From positions 56,684 to 120,683 of the forward strand of contig SVGJ01000001.1 in the NCBI GenBank assembly GCA_015056415.1: 64,000 nucleotides of DNA, read 5' to 3'. Shown piece by piece: positions 50,987 to 62,004 of this stretch. Below the pieces are notes generated by a model. That model ran no database searches, had not been told where the DNA came from, and saw nothing but the letters and a program-made list of their open reading frames with translations. The position numbers and the translations under genes were made by a program. The stretch is from Clostridiales bacterium. Its GTDB lineage: Bacteria; Bacillota; Clostridia; Christensenellales; Aristaeellaceae. Numbering within the stretch: position 1 is the stretch's first letter; each line of letters begins with the position of its first letter.

Positions 50987-52135
50987 ATGGAACTGTATGT
51001 GCATCTTCCCTTTTGCCGAAGCAAATGCAGATATTGCGATTTTGCATCCTACGCAGGCTGCGAGGAGCACATGGCCCATTATGTCGATACGCTGCTGCTT
51101 GAAGCGACGATTCGGGCTGAGGAGCTACAGCATCCAATCATGGACACTGTATTTCTTGGCGGAGGAACACCCTCGCTTCTCCCGGCGGTACTTCTTGACA
51201 AGTTGCTCGCTGGCTTACGTAGTTTATTCCCCTTCTCTGAAAATGTCGAGTTTACCAGCGAGGCTAACCCTGGAACGATTACCGCCGAATGGCTTGAAAT
51301 CGCCGTAAAGCATGGCGTGAACCGGCTGTCACTCGGTATGCAGGCGGTGCAGCCAGAGCTATTGCGCATACTGGGACGCATCCACGATCAGCATCAGGTG
51401 GAAAGGTCCGTCAGCATGGCCCGAAGCGCGGGAATCGGAAACATCAGTCTTGATCTGATGTTTGGTCTGCCCGGCCAAACGCTGGCTCAATGGCATGAAA
51501 GCCTTAATGCCGCGCTCTCCCTCAGGCCGAAGCATCTGAGCTGCTATGGGTTGATTCCCGAAGAAGGAACGCCCCTGAAGACCGATCTGGAAGCCGGCGT
51601 ACTTGCGCTTCCCGCTGAAGAGACAGAGCGGCAAATGTACGATGACACGCTGTCCATTCTGTCCCGTCATGGTTTTCAGCAATACGAAATATCCAATTTT
51701 TCTTTGCCCGGCTTCGAATGCAGGCATAACCTGGGCTACTGGCGGCAGGTTCCCTACCTGGGACTCGGCGCCTCCGCCAGCTCCATGCTACCCGCTGTGA
51801 ACGACGCAGTATATATCCGTGCCACGAATCCTGCTTCATTAGCCGAGTATTTCTCCATGGTCGAGGAGAGCCGCTGGACCATGCGCGAGACCATCCCCAT
51901 TTCTCATGCGGAAGCCCGGTTTGAAACGCTTATGCTTGGCCTGCGGACAACGCAAGGTGTTTGCGAGGCCTCTTTTGAATCGCTTCATGGCATTCCGCTG
52001 CGCTCGGTGTACGGCGACCGTCTATACAGCCTCGCCCAACGTGATTTGATTGCGTTCATCAACGGCTGGTGGCGATTGACACGCCGCGGTATGGATGTTC
52101 AAAACGCGATACTGGTTGAATTGATGGATGACTGA
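50987..52135 (+). CDS. hemW: radical SAM heme chaperone HemW
   Basis: LYVHLPFCRSKCRYCDFASY, FLGGGTPSLL, NRLSLGMQAVQPELL, SLDLMFGLPGQT. Confidence 0.95.
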   Translation: MELYVHLPFCRSKCRYCDFASYAGCEEHMAHYVDTLLLEATIRAEELQHPIMDTVFLGGGTPSLLPAVLLDKLLAGLRSLFPFSENVEFTSEANPGTITAEWLEIAVKHGVNRLSLGMQAVQPELLRILGRIHDQHQVERSVSMARSAGIGNISLDLMFGLPGQTLAQWHESLNAALSLRPKHLSCYGLIPEEGTPLKTDLEAGVLALPAEETERQMYDDTLSILSRHGFQQYEISNFSLPGFECRHNLGYWRQVPYLGLGASASSMLPAVNDAVYIRATNPASLAEYFSMVEESRWTMRETIPISHAEARFETLMLGLRTTQGVCEASFESLHGIPLRSVYGDRLYSLAQRDLIAFINGWWRLTRRGMDVQNAILVELMDD

Positions 52136-52137
52136 TA

Positions 52138-52176
52138 AAACACCACGGACCGCCATGCAAGCGATCCGTGGTGTTT
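52138..52176. terminator. bidirectional terminator between hemW and ppk
   Basis: aaacaccacgga ... tccgtggtgttt 12-bp stem. Confidence 0.85.
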
Positions 52177-52178
52177 GC

Positions 52179-54233
52179 TTATATCCTGTTTCTGGCTGCC
52201 ATGCGGTACGCCTCGTCATAAAGCCAATTCTGGCTGGAAAGCGCATTCTCAGTTCCGGGATAACGCCGCACGTAGCTGCCATCGCTCCGTTGCTCACGGG
52301 CCTGAACATTATCTTGCCAGATCACACGGAAAATGTTTTCCAGGCGATTCTTCGCATCATCGGCAAGAATGGGACAAGCCACCTCAACCCGGCGCAGGGT
52401 ATTGCGTGTCATCCAATCGGCGCTGGAAATATAGTACTTGGCGTTCTTGCCATCGCCAAAGATGTAAATACGGCTGTGTTCCAGGAATCGCCCAACCACG
52501 CTGATGATACGTATATTCTCCGTCAATCCGGCAACGCCCGGGCGCAGGCAGCAGATGCCGCGAACGATCATATCCACCTTCACGCCCGCCTGGCTGGCTT
52601 CCACCAGTTTTTTCATAAGCGTCTTATCGGTCAGGCTGTTCAGCTTGAGCCGGATATGTCCCTTGCTCCCTTTGCTGATCTCTCCATCGATCATGTCCAT
52701 CAGCTTGTTTTGCAGGCAATGAGGCGCCACCAGCAAATGCTGCACATGATCGACCGTCTCATTCAGCGTCAGCGCGTGGAACACAGCCAGTGCCTCTTCG
52801 CCGATCTCCTTGCGAGCGGTGATATAGCTCAGATCAGTATACAGGCGGCTGGTCTTTTCATTGTAGTTACCTGTACCGATCTGCGTAATGTACTGGATGC
52901 CTGTGCGCGTCTTGCGGGTGATCAGGCACAGCTTGCTATGCACCTTGATGTGCTCGATTCCGTAGATCACATGGCAGCCGGCACGTTCAAGCCTGCGGCT
53001 CCATTCGATATTATTCTCTTCATCGAAGCGGGCTTTCAGCTCTACCAGTACGTCCACCTGCTTGCCGTTTTCTGCCGCCTCCACAAGGCTTTCTACCACT
53101 TTGCTGTCCCGCGCAAGACGGTAAAGGGTCATCCGTATGGATACTACCTCGGGGTCGTGCGCAGCCTGAGAAAGCATCATCAGGAACGGCCGAATGCTCT
53201 GATAGGGGTAATGCAGCAGAATGTCTCGCTTGACCACCTGATCCATAACAGGCTGGCGCTCATCGATATCCGGCGATGCCTGAGGATGACGGGGCGCGTA
53301 GAATAGCTCTGCATGGCTGCGGAGATGATCCTGAATGCCAAACAGGAACGACATATCCAGGGGCGTATCGTACTCATAAACGCGCTGTATATCCAGCTTG
53401 AGCAGATCGCACAACCTGTTAACGATGTCCGCGTCGATCTGCCTGCTCAATTCAAGCCGGACAGGACAAAGCTTTTGGCGAAGCTTCACAACTTCAGCCA
53501 TGTGATCGCGATAGTTCAGGTCTTCATCATAAATGCTGTCGGCGTCGATATCCGCGTTACGGGTGATCCTTGCCAGCGTTTTGCTGACCACGCGCTGCCC
53601 CGGGAACATCAGCGGCAAATAATGAAGAATGAGTTCTTCCGCCAGAATAAAGCAGCCCGTGCGCTCCGGGATGGCGATCAACCGTGGAAATACATTGCCG
53701 CCACAGGGCACAATGCCGATCTTTTTACTCCCCTTCCCTTTACCGGCCAGCACCGCCACCGCATAGATATCCTTATTGTTCAGGAAAGGGAAAGATTGCT
53801 TACGTCCAACAACGAAGCTGGAGAGCAAGGGCATGAACTCTTTACGGAACATGCTTGCCAGGTATTTTTCCGCCTCCTTGCTGATGGATCGGAAATTCAC
53901 AATGGATATACCCTGTTCGCCAAGGCGCTCCATCAGCTCTGCATAAGCCTTATCCCGCCTGTGGCACAGATCGCGGATACGGCTCAATGCAGCGTCGATC
54001 TGCTCGCCGGGCGTCATGTATGTCTTGTTCTCTCGGCTTTCCTTGTCCAGAAGCATCTGATCATGCAGGCTTCCGATACGCACCATGAAGAACTCGTCCA
54101 GATTGCTCTGGAAGATCGAAAGAAAGGAAAGCCTTTCGCACAGCGGAACCCGCTGATCCTCTGCCTCCTCCAAAACACGCTCATTAAAGCGCAGCCAGGA
54201 CAACTCACGATTTTCAAAGCATACAGTATCCAT
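52179..54233 (-). CDS. ppk: polyphosphate kinase 1
   Basis: RELSWLRFNERVLEEA, DILLHYPYQSIRPFLMMLSQAAHDPEVVSIRMTLYRLA, HSKLCLITR, YISSADWMTRN. Confidence 0.95.
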   Translation of the reverse strand: MDTVCFENRELSWLRFNERVLEEAEDQRVPLCERLSFLSIFQSNLDEFFMVRIGSLHDQMLLDKESRENKTYMTPGEQIDAALSRIRDLCHRRDKAYAELMERLGEQGISIVNFRSISKEAEKYLASMFRKEFMPLLSSFVVGRKQSFPFLNNKDIYAVAVLAGKGKGSKKIGIVPCGGNVFPRLIAIPERTGCFILAEELILHYLPLMFPGQRVVSKTLARITRNADIDADSIYDEDLNYRDHMAEVVKLRQKLCPVRLELSRQIDADIVNRLCDLLKLDIQRVYEYDTPLDMSFLFGIQDHLRSHAELFYAPRHPQASPDIDERQPVMDQVVKRDILLHYPYQSIRPFLMMLSQAAHDPEVVSIRMTLYRLARDSKVVESLVEAAENGKQVDVLVELKARFDEENNIEWSRRLERAGCHVIYGIEHIKVHSKLCLITRKTRTGIQYITQIGTGNYNEKTSRLYTDLSYITARKEIGEEALAVFHALTLNETVDHVQHLLVAPHCLQNKLMDMIDGEISKGSKGHIRLKLNSLTDKTLMKKLVEASQAGVKVDMIVRGICCLRPGVAGLTENIRIISVVGRFLEHSRIYIFGDGKNAKYYISSADWMTRNTLRRVEVACPILADDAKNRLENIFRVIWQDNVQAREQRSDGSYVRRYPGTENALSSQNWLYDEAYRMAARNRI

Positions 54234-54250
54234 GTTTGACTCCTTTCGGA

Positions 54251-55987
54251 TTATTCCACCCGGGCAAACTGACTTTCATAAAGGGTCTTGTAGAAGCCGC
54301 CCTTGGCCAACAGTTCATCATGGCTTCCCTGTTCCACCACATGACCGTCACGCATCACGAGGATCACATCGCTCTCGCGAATGGTGGAAAGGCGGTGCGC
54401 CACCACAAAGCTGGTACGTCCCTGAACCATGGCGCTGAAAGCGCGCTGCACGTTCATCTCCGTACGGGTATCGATGTTGGATGTAGCCTCATCCAAAATA
54501 AGCATGGAGGGATTCATCAGCATCACACGAGCAATGCACAGCAGCTGCTTCTGGCCTTGAGAAAGGTTGGCGCCCTGCTCGGTCAATACTGTATCATAGC
54601 CATCCTTCAGGCGTTTGATGAAGCCGTGCGCGTAAGCTGCCTTGGCTGCAGCGATGATTTCCTCGCGCGTAGCGTCAGGCTTGCCATAGGCAATATTTTC
54701 CGCGACCGTCGCCTGGGTCAGCCATGTCTCCTGTAGCACCATGCCAAACTGTGCGCGCAGCTCATCGCGGGTCATATCCCGGATGTCAACACCGCCCAGG
54801 GTGATCCTGCCGTCCGTAACATCATAGAAGCGCATAAGCAGATTGATCAAGGTCGTCTTGCCACAGCCGGTAGGGCCTACGATGGCGATCCGCTGGCCCG
54901 GCTCCACCTTCAGGCTGAAGTGCTCGATCAGAGGCTTCTCGGGCAAATACTGAAAGGACACATCCTCAAAAGCAATGGCGGCCTTCTGCGGCGCGGGAAG
55001 AGCTTCTTCCTTCTCGATCTCGGTGGGTTCATCCATCAGCTCGATCAAACGCTTCGCGGAAGCCATGGCTGTCTGCAGCTGAGCCATGATGCCGGTCACT
55101 TCGTTAAAGGGCTTGGTGTATTGATTCGCATAGCTCAAAAAGCAGCTCAGCTGGCCTACCGACATACCGCCGCTGACAGCCGTCAGCGCGCCGGCAATGC
55201 CCACAGCAGCGTAAACAAGGCCGTTCACGAATCGGGTCAGCGGGTTGGTGAAGGCTGGGTAGATCTGCGCCCTGAAGCCCCAGTGATACAGCTGCTGATT
55301 GATCTCGCCAAACTTCTCCTCGCTGGCCTGTTCATGACCGAAAAGCTTCACAAGCTTCTGGCCGGCCACCATCTCGTTAACATGGCCGCCCAGTTCCCCC
55401 TGGATCTGACTTTGCTTAAGGAAGGTCTTGTGGGTACCACGGGCAATCATCGTGGCGATCAGCAGAGAAACCGGCGTCAGGCTGACTACGACAAGCGCGA
55501 TGACCGGATTGATGGAGAGCATAAAGCACAGTGTGCCCAGGATCGTGATCACGCCTGAAAACAGCTGCGTAAAGCCCTGCAGCAGACCGTCGCCCACCGC
55601 GTCCACGTCACTGACAACACGATTGATGATATTACCATGGGCGGTACGGTCGACAAACTTCAGCGGTACTCGGATCAGCCGTGAAAACACCTGCACCCGC
55701 AGGTCGCTGATGGTCTTGTAGGAAACAGTGTTGGTGCACAGGCTCATCAGCCACTGGAAGAAAGCGCCGGTTATGATCGCGGCGATCAGCAGCAGCGCGT
55801 AACGTCCGATAATGGCGAAATCCACCTTGCCCGGGCCAATGATCACGTCAACGGCGCGACCGATCAGCACAGGGCAGAGAAGGGACATCACCACATATAC
55901 GATGGCGCAGAGCAGCGCGCCGACCAGATAGGTGCGATAAGGCTTCACAAACTGCATCAGCCGAAGAAAAACGCTCTTGCTGCTCAT
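54251..55987 (-). CDS. ABC transporter permease/ATP-binding protein (exporter half 2)
   Basis: 6-TM block plus GPTGCGKTTLINLLMRFYD, LSQGQKQLLCIARVML; start MSSKSVFL after gaggaggcg. Confidence 0.93.
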   Translation of the reverse strand: MSSKSVFLRLMQFVKPYRTYLVGALLCAIVYVVMSLLCPVLIGRAVDVIIGPGKVDFAIIGRYALLLIAAIITGAFFQWLMSLCTNTVSYKTISDLRVQVFSRLIRVPLKFVDRTAHGNIINRVVSDVDAVGDGLLQGFTQLFSGVITILGTLCFMLSINPVIALVVVSLTPVSLLIATMIARGTHKTFLKQSQIQGELGGHVNEMVAGQKLVKLFGHEQASEEKFGEINQQLYHWGFRAQIYPAFTNPLTRFVNGLVYAAVGIAGALTAVSGGMSVGQLSCFLSYANQYTKPFNEVTGIMAQLQTAMASAKRLIELMDEPTEIEKEEALPAPQKAAIAFEDVSFQYLPEKPLIEHFSLKVEPGQRIAIVGPTGCGKTTLINLLMRFYDVTDGRITLGGVDIRDMTRDELRAQFGMVLQETWLTQATVAENIAYGKPDATREEIIAAAKAAYAHGFIKRLKDGYDTVLTEQGANLSQGQKQLLCIARVMLMNPSMLILDEATSNIDTRTEMNVQRAFSAMVQGRTSFVVAHRLSTIRESDVILVMRDGHVVEQGSHDELLAKGGFYKTLYESQFARVE

Positions 55988-57720
55988 GCTTTCGCCTCCT
56001 CGCCCTTCATCTGAGAAGCACAGATCTCCTGGTAGGTGGGGCAATCATCAAGCAACTGCTCGTGGGAGCCACGACCGACGATCTCGCCATCTTCCATGAC
56101 GATGATCACGTCACACCGGCGCACCGTGCTCACTCGCTGGGAAACCGTCAGCACAGTGGGACGGGGATCCAGGCAATGCAGAGCCTTCTGCAACGCAGCA
56201 TCCGTCGCATAGTCCAGCGCGGAGGACGAATCATCCATGATGAGGATCTCAGGATTACCCACCAGCGAACGGGCAATGGTCAGGCGCTGCTTCTGTCCGC
56301 CGGAGAAATTCGCGCCGCCCTGGGCTACAGGAGCATCAAGGCCTTTCTCCCGTACAAATTCTTCCGCCTGAGCCACACGAAGGGCTTCCCACAGTTCATC
56401 GTCGGTTGCATCCGGCTTGCGCCAGCAAAGATTGCTGCGGATCGTGCCCGAAAAGAGCAGATTGCCCTGTGGGACCATGCCGATCTTCGCATGGAGCTGA
56501 TCAAGCGGATATTCACGCACATCCACGCCGTCAACCAGCACCTGTCCCGCGGTAGCGTCATACAGCCGCGGGATCAGCTGCACCAGAGTGGACTTGGAGC
56601 TGCCCGTACCGCCGATGACCCCCACCGTAGCGCCCACAGGTATCTCCAGATCAATATGGCGCAGAGCATTATCAGCGCCCTGATAATAGGCAAAATCCAC
56701 CTTACGGAAGCTGATACGGCTTGCCTCGTGTACAGGCTTCACTTCCACCTTGCCGGCATCGTCAATGGAGGGCTTGGTATCGAAGATCTCATTGATGCGG
56801 GAAGCAGAGGCCGCCGCCTTGGTGAAGATGACCACCAGGTTGGCCACAACGACCAACGCCAGAAGGATCTGCGTCATATAATTGACAAACGCGACCACTT
56901 CACCCTGGGACAGATGACCAGCATCCACGCGCTGACCGCCAAACCACAGGATGGCGACGATGCCAAAGTTCAGGATCAAAAAGCTGAAGGGAGAAAGCAC
57001 AGCATTCAGCTTGCCAATATTGATGGCGTTATCCGCCAGATCATCACAGGCCTCGTCAAAGCGGTCTGTTTCACTTCCCTGCTTGCGGAAAGCACGGACA
57101 ACACGCGCGCCGGAAAGGTTCTCCCGTGTGATCATGGCAACCCTGTCAGTCTTAAGCTGAATGGTTTTGAAAAAGGGAACAGAACGGCTCATAACGATAT
57201 AAAGCACAAGCGATACCAGCGGAACGATGGCCACAAACACCAGCGACAGCGTCAGGTCGATACGCATGGCCATGATCACAGCGCCGATCACCAGGAAGGG
57301 CGCACGAACGACCAGGCGGATCAGCATCGCTACCGCCGTCTGCATCTGATTGATATCAGAAGTCATCCGGGTAATGAGCGTCGGCGTGCCGAAGCGGTCA
57401 AGCTCACGCCAGGAAAGCGTGTTGATGTGGTGGAACAGCGACTTGCGCAGATCCGTGCCCACGCCCTGCGAAGCATGGGAAGCCATCGTCTGGCAGGTCA
57501 GCGAAGAAGCAAGTCCCACCACACCCAGCAGCACCAGCAGGCCGCCTCGCTGCCAAAGATAACTCACATCACGGTTTACCACGCCAATGTCGATCATATC
57601 AGCCATAACAAGGGGAACGATCAATTCAAAAATCGCTTCGATCAGCTTGAACGCAGGGCCAAGGATTACCTGCCACCGGTAAGGTTTTAGGAATCTGACC
57701 AGTCGTCTCATGAGAAACAA
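55984..57720 (-). CDS. ABC transporter permease/ATP-binding protein (exporter half 1)
   Basis: 6-TM block plus GGTGSSKSTLVQLIPRLYD, FSGGQKQRLTIARSL; overlaps partner gene start. Confidence 0.93.
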   Translation of the reverse strand: MFLMRRLVRFLKPYRWQVILGPAFKLIEAIFELIVPLVMADMIDIGVVNRDVSYLWQRGGLLVLLGVVGLASSLTCQTMASHASQGVGTDLRKSLFHHINTLSWRELDRFGTPTLITRMTSDINQMQTAVAMLIRLVVRAPFLVIGAVIMAMRIDLTLSLVFVAIVPLVSLVLYIVMSRSVPFFKTIQLKTDRVAMITRENLSGARVVRAFRKQGSETDRFDEACDDLADNAINIGKLNAVLSPFSFLILNFGIVAILWFGGQRVDAGHLSQGEVVAFVNYMTQILLALVVVANLVVIFTKAAASASRINEIFDTKPSIDDAGKVEVKPVHEASRISFRKVDFAYYQGADNALRHIDLEIPVGATVGVIGGTGSSKSTLVQLIPRLYDATAGQVLVDGVDVREYPLDQLHAKIGMVPQGNLLFSGTIRSNLCWRKPDATDDELWEALRVAQAEEFVREKGLDAPVAQGGANFSGGQKQRLTIARSLVGNPEILIMDDSSSALDYATDAALQKALHCLDPRPTVLTVSQRVSTVRRCDVIIVMEDGEIVGRGSHEQLLDDCPTYQEICASQMKGEEAKA

Positions 57721-57732
57721 TCCTTTCGTTTA

Positions 57733-59739
57733 TCAGTTCAGGGCCACATGGCTCAACTTATCCCGGAAATAAATTTCTGCTTCACGCTCAACAGCCTGGC
57801 GTTCCTCCAGCCGCTCGGGGTCTTCGCGCAGTTGCTTCATGCAGCGGGAGGCTTCTTCCAGCATGCGTACGTCGCCGTCCAGCAGGAACCCTGCCATCAT
57901 TTCGCCGGATTGTCTGGTGCCCATCAGATCGCCGGGGCCACGAAGCTCAAGATCCTTCTGCGCAACGATAAAACCATCGTTTGTCTTGCACAGGATGCGG
58001 AGCCGTTCATTTGTCTGTGCCAGCAAAAAGCACCAGCTCTCCGCGCTGCCGCGGCCCACCCTGCCCCGCAGCTGATGCAGCTGCGATAGGCCAAAGCGTT
58101 CCGCGTTTTCGATGATCATCACGCTGGCGTTGGGTACATTGACGCCTACCTCGATCACAGTGGTGGATACCAATACATCCAACTCACCCGACACAAACGC
58201 CTGCAAAACTTCTGCTTTTTCCTCTGCAGGCTGAGCGCCCCAGGTCAGGCCGACACGGAGGCCGGCCAGTTCGCCCGTGGAAAGAGCCTCGAATGTCGCC
58301 CGGGCGGATCGGACATTTTCTATTGCTTCGCTGTCCTCAACAAGAGGACAGACAACATACGCCTGCCGGCCCTGTCTCACCTGTTCCCGCAGGAAGCCGT
58401 ACATATCGGACCGCTTTTCCTCAGGGACAATGCGCGTCTGGACCGGCGTACGGCCCGGAGGAAGCTCGTCCACCACGGAAACATCCAGGTCGCCGTAGAG
58501 GATCAGCGCCAGTGTTCTTGGGATCGGCGTAGCCGACATGACCAGTACATGGGGTGCGCGTTGATCGACAAGACCCTTTTCCTGCAGGATCGATCGCTGC
58601 CGGACGCCGAAGCGGTGCTGCTCATCCGTTACAACAAGACCCAGCTTGTGATAATGCACCCCATCGCTGATGAGCGCGTGCGTGCCAAACACCGCCTGAC
58701 AAGTTCCCTCCTCCAGGCTGGCGTAGATGGCGCGCTTTTCCTTGACTTTCATAGAACCGATCAACAATCCGCACCGGATGCCCATCGGCTCCAGAAGCGC
58801 CTTGGCGGATTCATAATGCTGCCTGGCCAGGATCTCCGTTGGCGCCATCATGGCTGCCTGAAACCCAACGCCGCAGGTTAAAGCGATGGCGCCGAAGGCC
58901 AGCGCGGTTTTGCCGCAGCCAACATCGCCCTGTACCAGGCGGCTCATGGCGCGGTCACGCTTCAGATCATGAATGATCTCTTCCAGTACCCTACGCTGGG
59001 CGTTCGTTGGCACGAATGGCATCTGACTCCAGAAAGCATCATCTGCCGCATCAGAGAGCGGCAGGGCGAAACCATCCTCCCGTTGGCTTCGCATCAATCC
59101 GATAGCCGCCTGATACATCAGCATCTGCTCGAAGGCCAGCCGGTGCCTTGCCAGACGAAGATGCTCGAGCGTTTCAGGAAAATGCGCCTGCCGGATGGCG
59201 AAGTTGCGTTCGCACAGCTCGTGCCGAAGCCGAAGCGAGCGCGGAAGTGTTTCCGGACAGCAATCGTCCACCTGGGTCAAAGCCGCCTGCATCATTTCAC
59301 GAAACGTTTTCGCGGGGATTCCCTTGACTGCTTTGTAAACCGGCTGGATGGAAGGTTCCGTCACCCGCTGTGGATTCTGCAGTACACGGCGATTATTCTT
59401 GATGACAACCTGGCCGTAAAGCATCAAGGGTTCGCCTACTGGCAGCTGCTGACACATCCAGGGCTGGTTGTACCACACCAGGGAAAGCTTGCCGGATTTA
59501 TCATGCAGCACAGCCGTGACTTTTGCCAGCCCGCCGAATCGGCTGAGCTTTGGCTTTTCAGGCACGACGCCTTCCACCAGCACGGCCCCGCCCTGTGCCA
59601 GTGCGCATGGAATCACCTGCGTTCTGTCTTCATAGCGCACTGGAAGATAACATAACAAATCGCGCAATGAGACAATGCCCATTGCGCGTAAGGATTCCAA
59701 GCGGGTCGGGCCGATGCCCTTGAGCGTGGAAAGCTCCAT
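57733..59739 (-). CDS. recG: ATP-dependent DNA helicase RecG
   Basis: KGIGPTRLESLRAMGI, RLVQGDVGCGKTALAFGA, TDEQHRFGVRQR, HQLRGRVGRGSAESWC. Confidence 0.96.
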   Translation of the reverse strand: MELSTLKGIGPTRLESLRAMGIVSLRDLLCYLPVRYEDRTQVIPCALAQGGAVLVEGVVPEKPKLSRFGGLAKVTAVLHDKSGKLSLVWYNQPWMCQQLPVGEPLMLYGQVVIKNNRRVLQNPQRVTEPSIQPVYKAVKGIPAKTFREMMQAALTQVDDCCPETLPRSLRLRHELCERNFAIRQAHFPETLEHLRLARHRLAFEQMLMYQAAIGLMRSQREDGFALPLSDAADDAFWSQMPFVPTNAQRRVLEEIIHDLKRDRAMSRLVQGDVGCGKTALAFGAIALTCGVGFQAAMMAPTEILARQHYESAKALLEPMGIRCGLLIGSMKVKEKRAIYASLEEGTCQAVFGTHALISDGVHYHKLGLVVTDEQHRFGVRQRSILQEKGLVDQRAPHVLVMSATPIPRTLALILYGDLDVSVVDELPPGRTPVQTRIVPEEKRSDMYGFLREQVRQGRQAYVVCPLVEDSEAIENVRSARATFEALSTGELAGLRVGLTWGAQPAEEKAEVLQAFVSGELDVLVSTTVIEVGVNVPNASVMIIENAERFGLSQLHQLRGRVGRGSAESWCFLLAQTNERLRILCKTNDGFIVAQKDLELRGPGDLMGTRQSGEMMAGFLLDGDVRMLEEASRCMKQLREDPERLEERQAVEREAEIYFRDKLSHVALN

Positions 59740-59741
59740 AA

Positions 59742-61394
59742 TTACTCCACAGAAATCAGATAATAGTACAGCGGCTGACCACCCATGTGGCATTCCACAT
59801 CGCAGTCAGGATAGGCCTCAGCGATCTCCTCGGTGATCTTCTGGGCGTCTTCCTCGGTGGTCTCCTGGCCAAAGTAAACAGTAATCAGCTCATCATCCTC
59901 GGTAACGACGGCCTTCATCATTTCCATCACAACATCATGCACGCTGGAGCCGGAATACTCGATGGCGCCGTTGTGCAGGCCGATGATATCTCCTTCCTTG
60001 ATGTGCACGCCGTTGTACTCGCTGTCGCGCACAGCGTAGGTGACGGTGCCGGTCTTTACATGCTGAGAAGCCTCCTCCATACGGGCGGCATTCTCTGCAC
60101 CGCTAAGGTCAGGCTGGAACGCAACAGCAGCGGCAATACCCATAGCCACATTCTTGGTGGGAATGACGTAGACTTCCTTTTCCGCCAGTTCGGCAGCCTG
60201 CTGGGCAGCCATGGTGACATTGCCGTTATTGGGGAAAACAAACACGCACCTGGCGTTCACGGCATTAATGGCGTCGAGAATGTCCTTGATGGAGGGGTTC
60301 ATGGTCTGGCCGCCTTCAACGATGTGATCCACCGTCAGGTCGCGGAAGATCTGGCTGAAGCCCTCGCCCAGGGAAACAGCAACCATGCCGAAGTCCTTCT
60401 CAGGCTCCTTGGGAGCTCCCTTGGCCGCTTCTTCCTTGCGCTCATTCTCGCGGCGCTGCTCAACCATGTTTTCGATTTTCAGGTTCACCAGTTCACCCAG
60501 CTCCAGGCCATACTCCAGCGCACGGCCGGGATTGTTGGTATGAACATGAACCTTGATAACGTCCATATCGTTGACGACCACCACACTGTCGCCAATGCGA
60601 TTCAGGCGGCGGCGGAAGGAATCCACAGCGTGCTCATTGCAATTCTCGTTCAGATACTGGATCAGGAACTCGGTGCAATAGGCAAACTTGATTTCCTCAA
60701 TCGCCTCGTGATCGTCATCAAACACAGCCACGCCATCGCTTTCCATATCGGGAGCGATGGTGGAGATATCCTCGCCGCGCATCACAGCAGCATAGCCGGT
60801 GTAGATCAGCAGCAGACCGCGTCCACCGGAGTCTACAACGCCAGCCTGCTTCAGAGCGGGCAGCATTTCGGTGGTGCGCTTCAGGATATCCTCGCCGGTC
60901 TTGAGGATAACATTCATCAGGCCCTCATAGTCATCGGGATCCTTCTGGACCTGCTTGAGCGCATCCTCGGCGATCACGCGGGCGACCGTCAGGATGGTGC
61001 CCTCCTTAGGCTTCATAACAGCCTTGTAGGCCTGGTCGGCGCCAGCCTTCAGGGCATTGGCAAACTGAACAGGATTCACCTTTTCCAGGCCGGTCAGGGC
61101 TTTGGCAAAGCCACGCAGCAGCTGGGAAGTGATAACGCCGGAATTGCCGCGGGCGCCGCGAAGCGCACCCTTGGCCAGGGCATTGGCTGCTTCATCAGCA
61201 CGCAGAAACTCCTTGCTGTTCACCTCACGGGTGGCGCTCTGCATCGTCAGGGACATATTGGTGCCGGTATCGCCGTCGGGTACGGGGAACACGTTCAGCG
61301 CGTCCACCGCCTCGCGGTTCTTTTCGAGCAGGGCTGCACCGGCGACGACCATGTCGCGCAGCAGCAAGCCGTCAATCGTCTTAAACTGAATCAA
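59742..61394 (-). CDS. DAK2 domain fusion protein YloV (FakA-like)
   Basis: NVFPVPDGDTGTNMSLTMQSA, GARGNSGVITSQLLRGFA, VDSGGRGLLLIYTG. Confidence 0.93.
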   Translation of the reverse strand: MIQFKTIDGLLLRDMVVAGAALLEKNREAVDALNVFPVPDGDTGTNMSLTMQSATREVNSKEFLRADEAANALAKGALRGARGNSGVITSQLLRGFAKALTGLEKVNPVQFANALKAGADQAYKAVMKPKEGTILTVARVIAEDALKQVQKDPDDYEGLMNVILKTGEDILKRTTEMLPALKQAGVVDSGGRGLLLIYTGYAAVMRGEDISTIAPDMESDGVAVFDDDHEAIEEIKFAYCTEFLIQYLNENCNEHAVDSFRRRLNRIGDSVVVVNDMDVIKVHVHTNNPGRALEYGLELGELVNLKIENMVEQRRENERKEEAAKGAPKEPEKDFGMVAVSLGEGFSQIFRDLTVDHIVEGGQTMNPSIKDILDAINAVNARCVFVFPNNGNVTMAAQQAAELAEKEVYVIPTKNVAMGIAAAVAFQPDLSGAENAARMEEASQHVKTGTVTYAVRDSEYNGVHIKEGDIIGLHNGAIEYSGSSVHDVVMEMMKAVVTEDDELITVYFGQETTEEDAQKITEEIAEAYPDCDVECHMGGQPLYYYLISVE

Positions 61395-61426
61395 GGATTT
61401 TTCCTCCGTTCGCGAGCGTTGGTGAA

Positions 61427-61777
61427 TTAGATGCGAATCCCTTCCACGGAAATGTTGACCTTGCGAACCTTGATGCCCGTCATGCTTTCCAGCTTATAGC
61501 GGACAGTATCCACAATAGTCTTGCACACCTCCGCAATGGAGATGCCGTATTCCACGATGATGAAGAGATCCACGTCCAGCATATCGCCCGCATTGCGGAT
61601 CTGCACACCCTTGGAAAGATTCTCTCGGCCCAGCCATTCCACAAAGCCATCCTTGGCCCGGCGGGAAGACATGGCTACGATGCCGTAGCACTCCAGCGCA
61701 GCATAGCCAACAACTTTGAGCATGACATCCTCAGTAATGAAGATGGTGCCGATATCATTTTTGATCTTGCATTCCAT
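61427..61777 (-). CDS. Asp23/Gls24 family protein YloU-like
   Basis: VVGYAALECYGIVAMSSR, VDLFIIVEYGISIAEVCKTIVDTVRYKLESMTGIKVRKVNI; start MECKIKND after aaggaggtt. Confidence 0.92.
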   Translation of the reverse strand: MECKIKNDIGTIFITEDVMLKVVGYAALECYGIVAMSSRRAKDGFVEWLGRENLSKGVQIRNAGDMLDVDLFIIVEYGISIAEVCKTIVDTVRYKLESMTGIKVRKVNISVEGIRI

Positions 61778-61873
61778 GGTTGATCCAACCTCCTTGTGCG
61801 GGATTTCCTCTGAGGCGGAACTTTGGCCGGACACAGCCCATGCCAAAGACACCCATAGTCAGGGTCATTATGT

Positions 61874-61902
61874 AGTATACAGGATTTTTGCACGTTTAGC
61901 AA
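61874..61902 (-). promoter_or_regulatory. putative sigma-A promoter of yloU-yloV-recG cluster
   Basis: TTGCTA (61902-61897) N17 TATACT (61879-61874). Confidence 0.55.
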
Positions 61903-62004
61903 GGGCTTTTTCTTTATTCTTTCATGAAAGCAAGGCAGGTATGTTGTTTTGTCAGCCTGTTGACCGGAATCCACATTATCATGATCAATTTGTATGTATA
62001 CCCC

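Noticed and set aside
56062-57690. 542-aa plus-strand ORF
   Set aside because: Antisense to an ABC exporter gene.
59787-61430. 547-aa plus-strand ORF
   Set aside because: Antisense to the yloV homologue.
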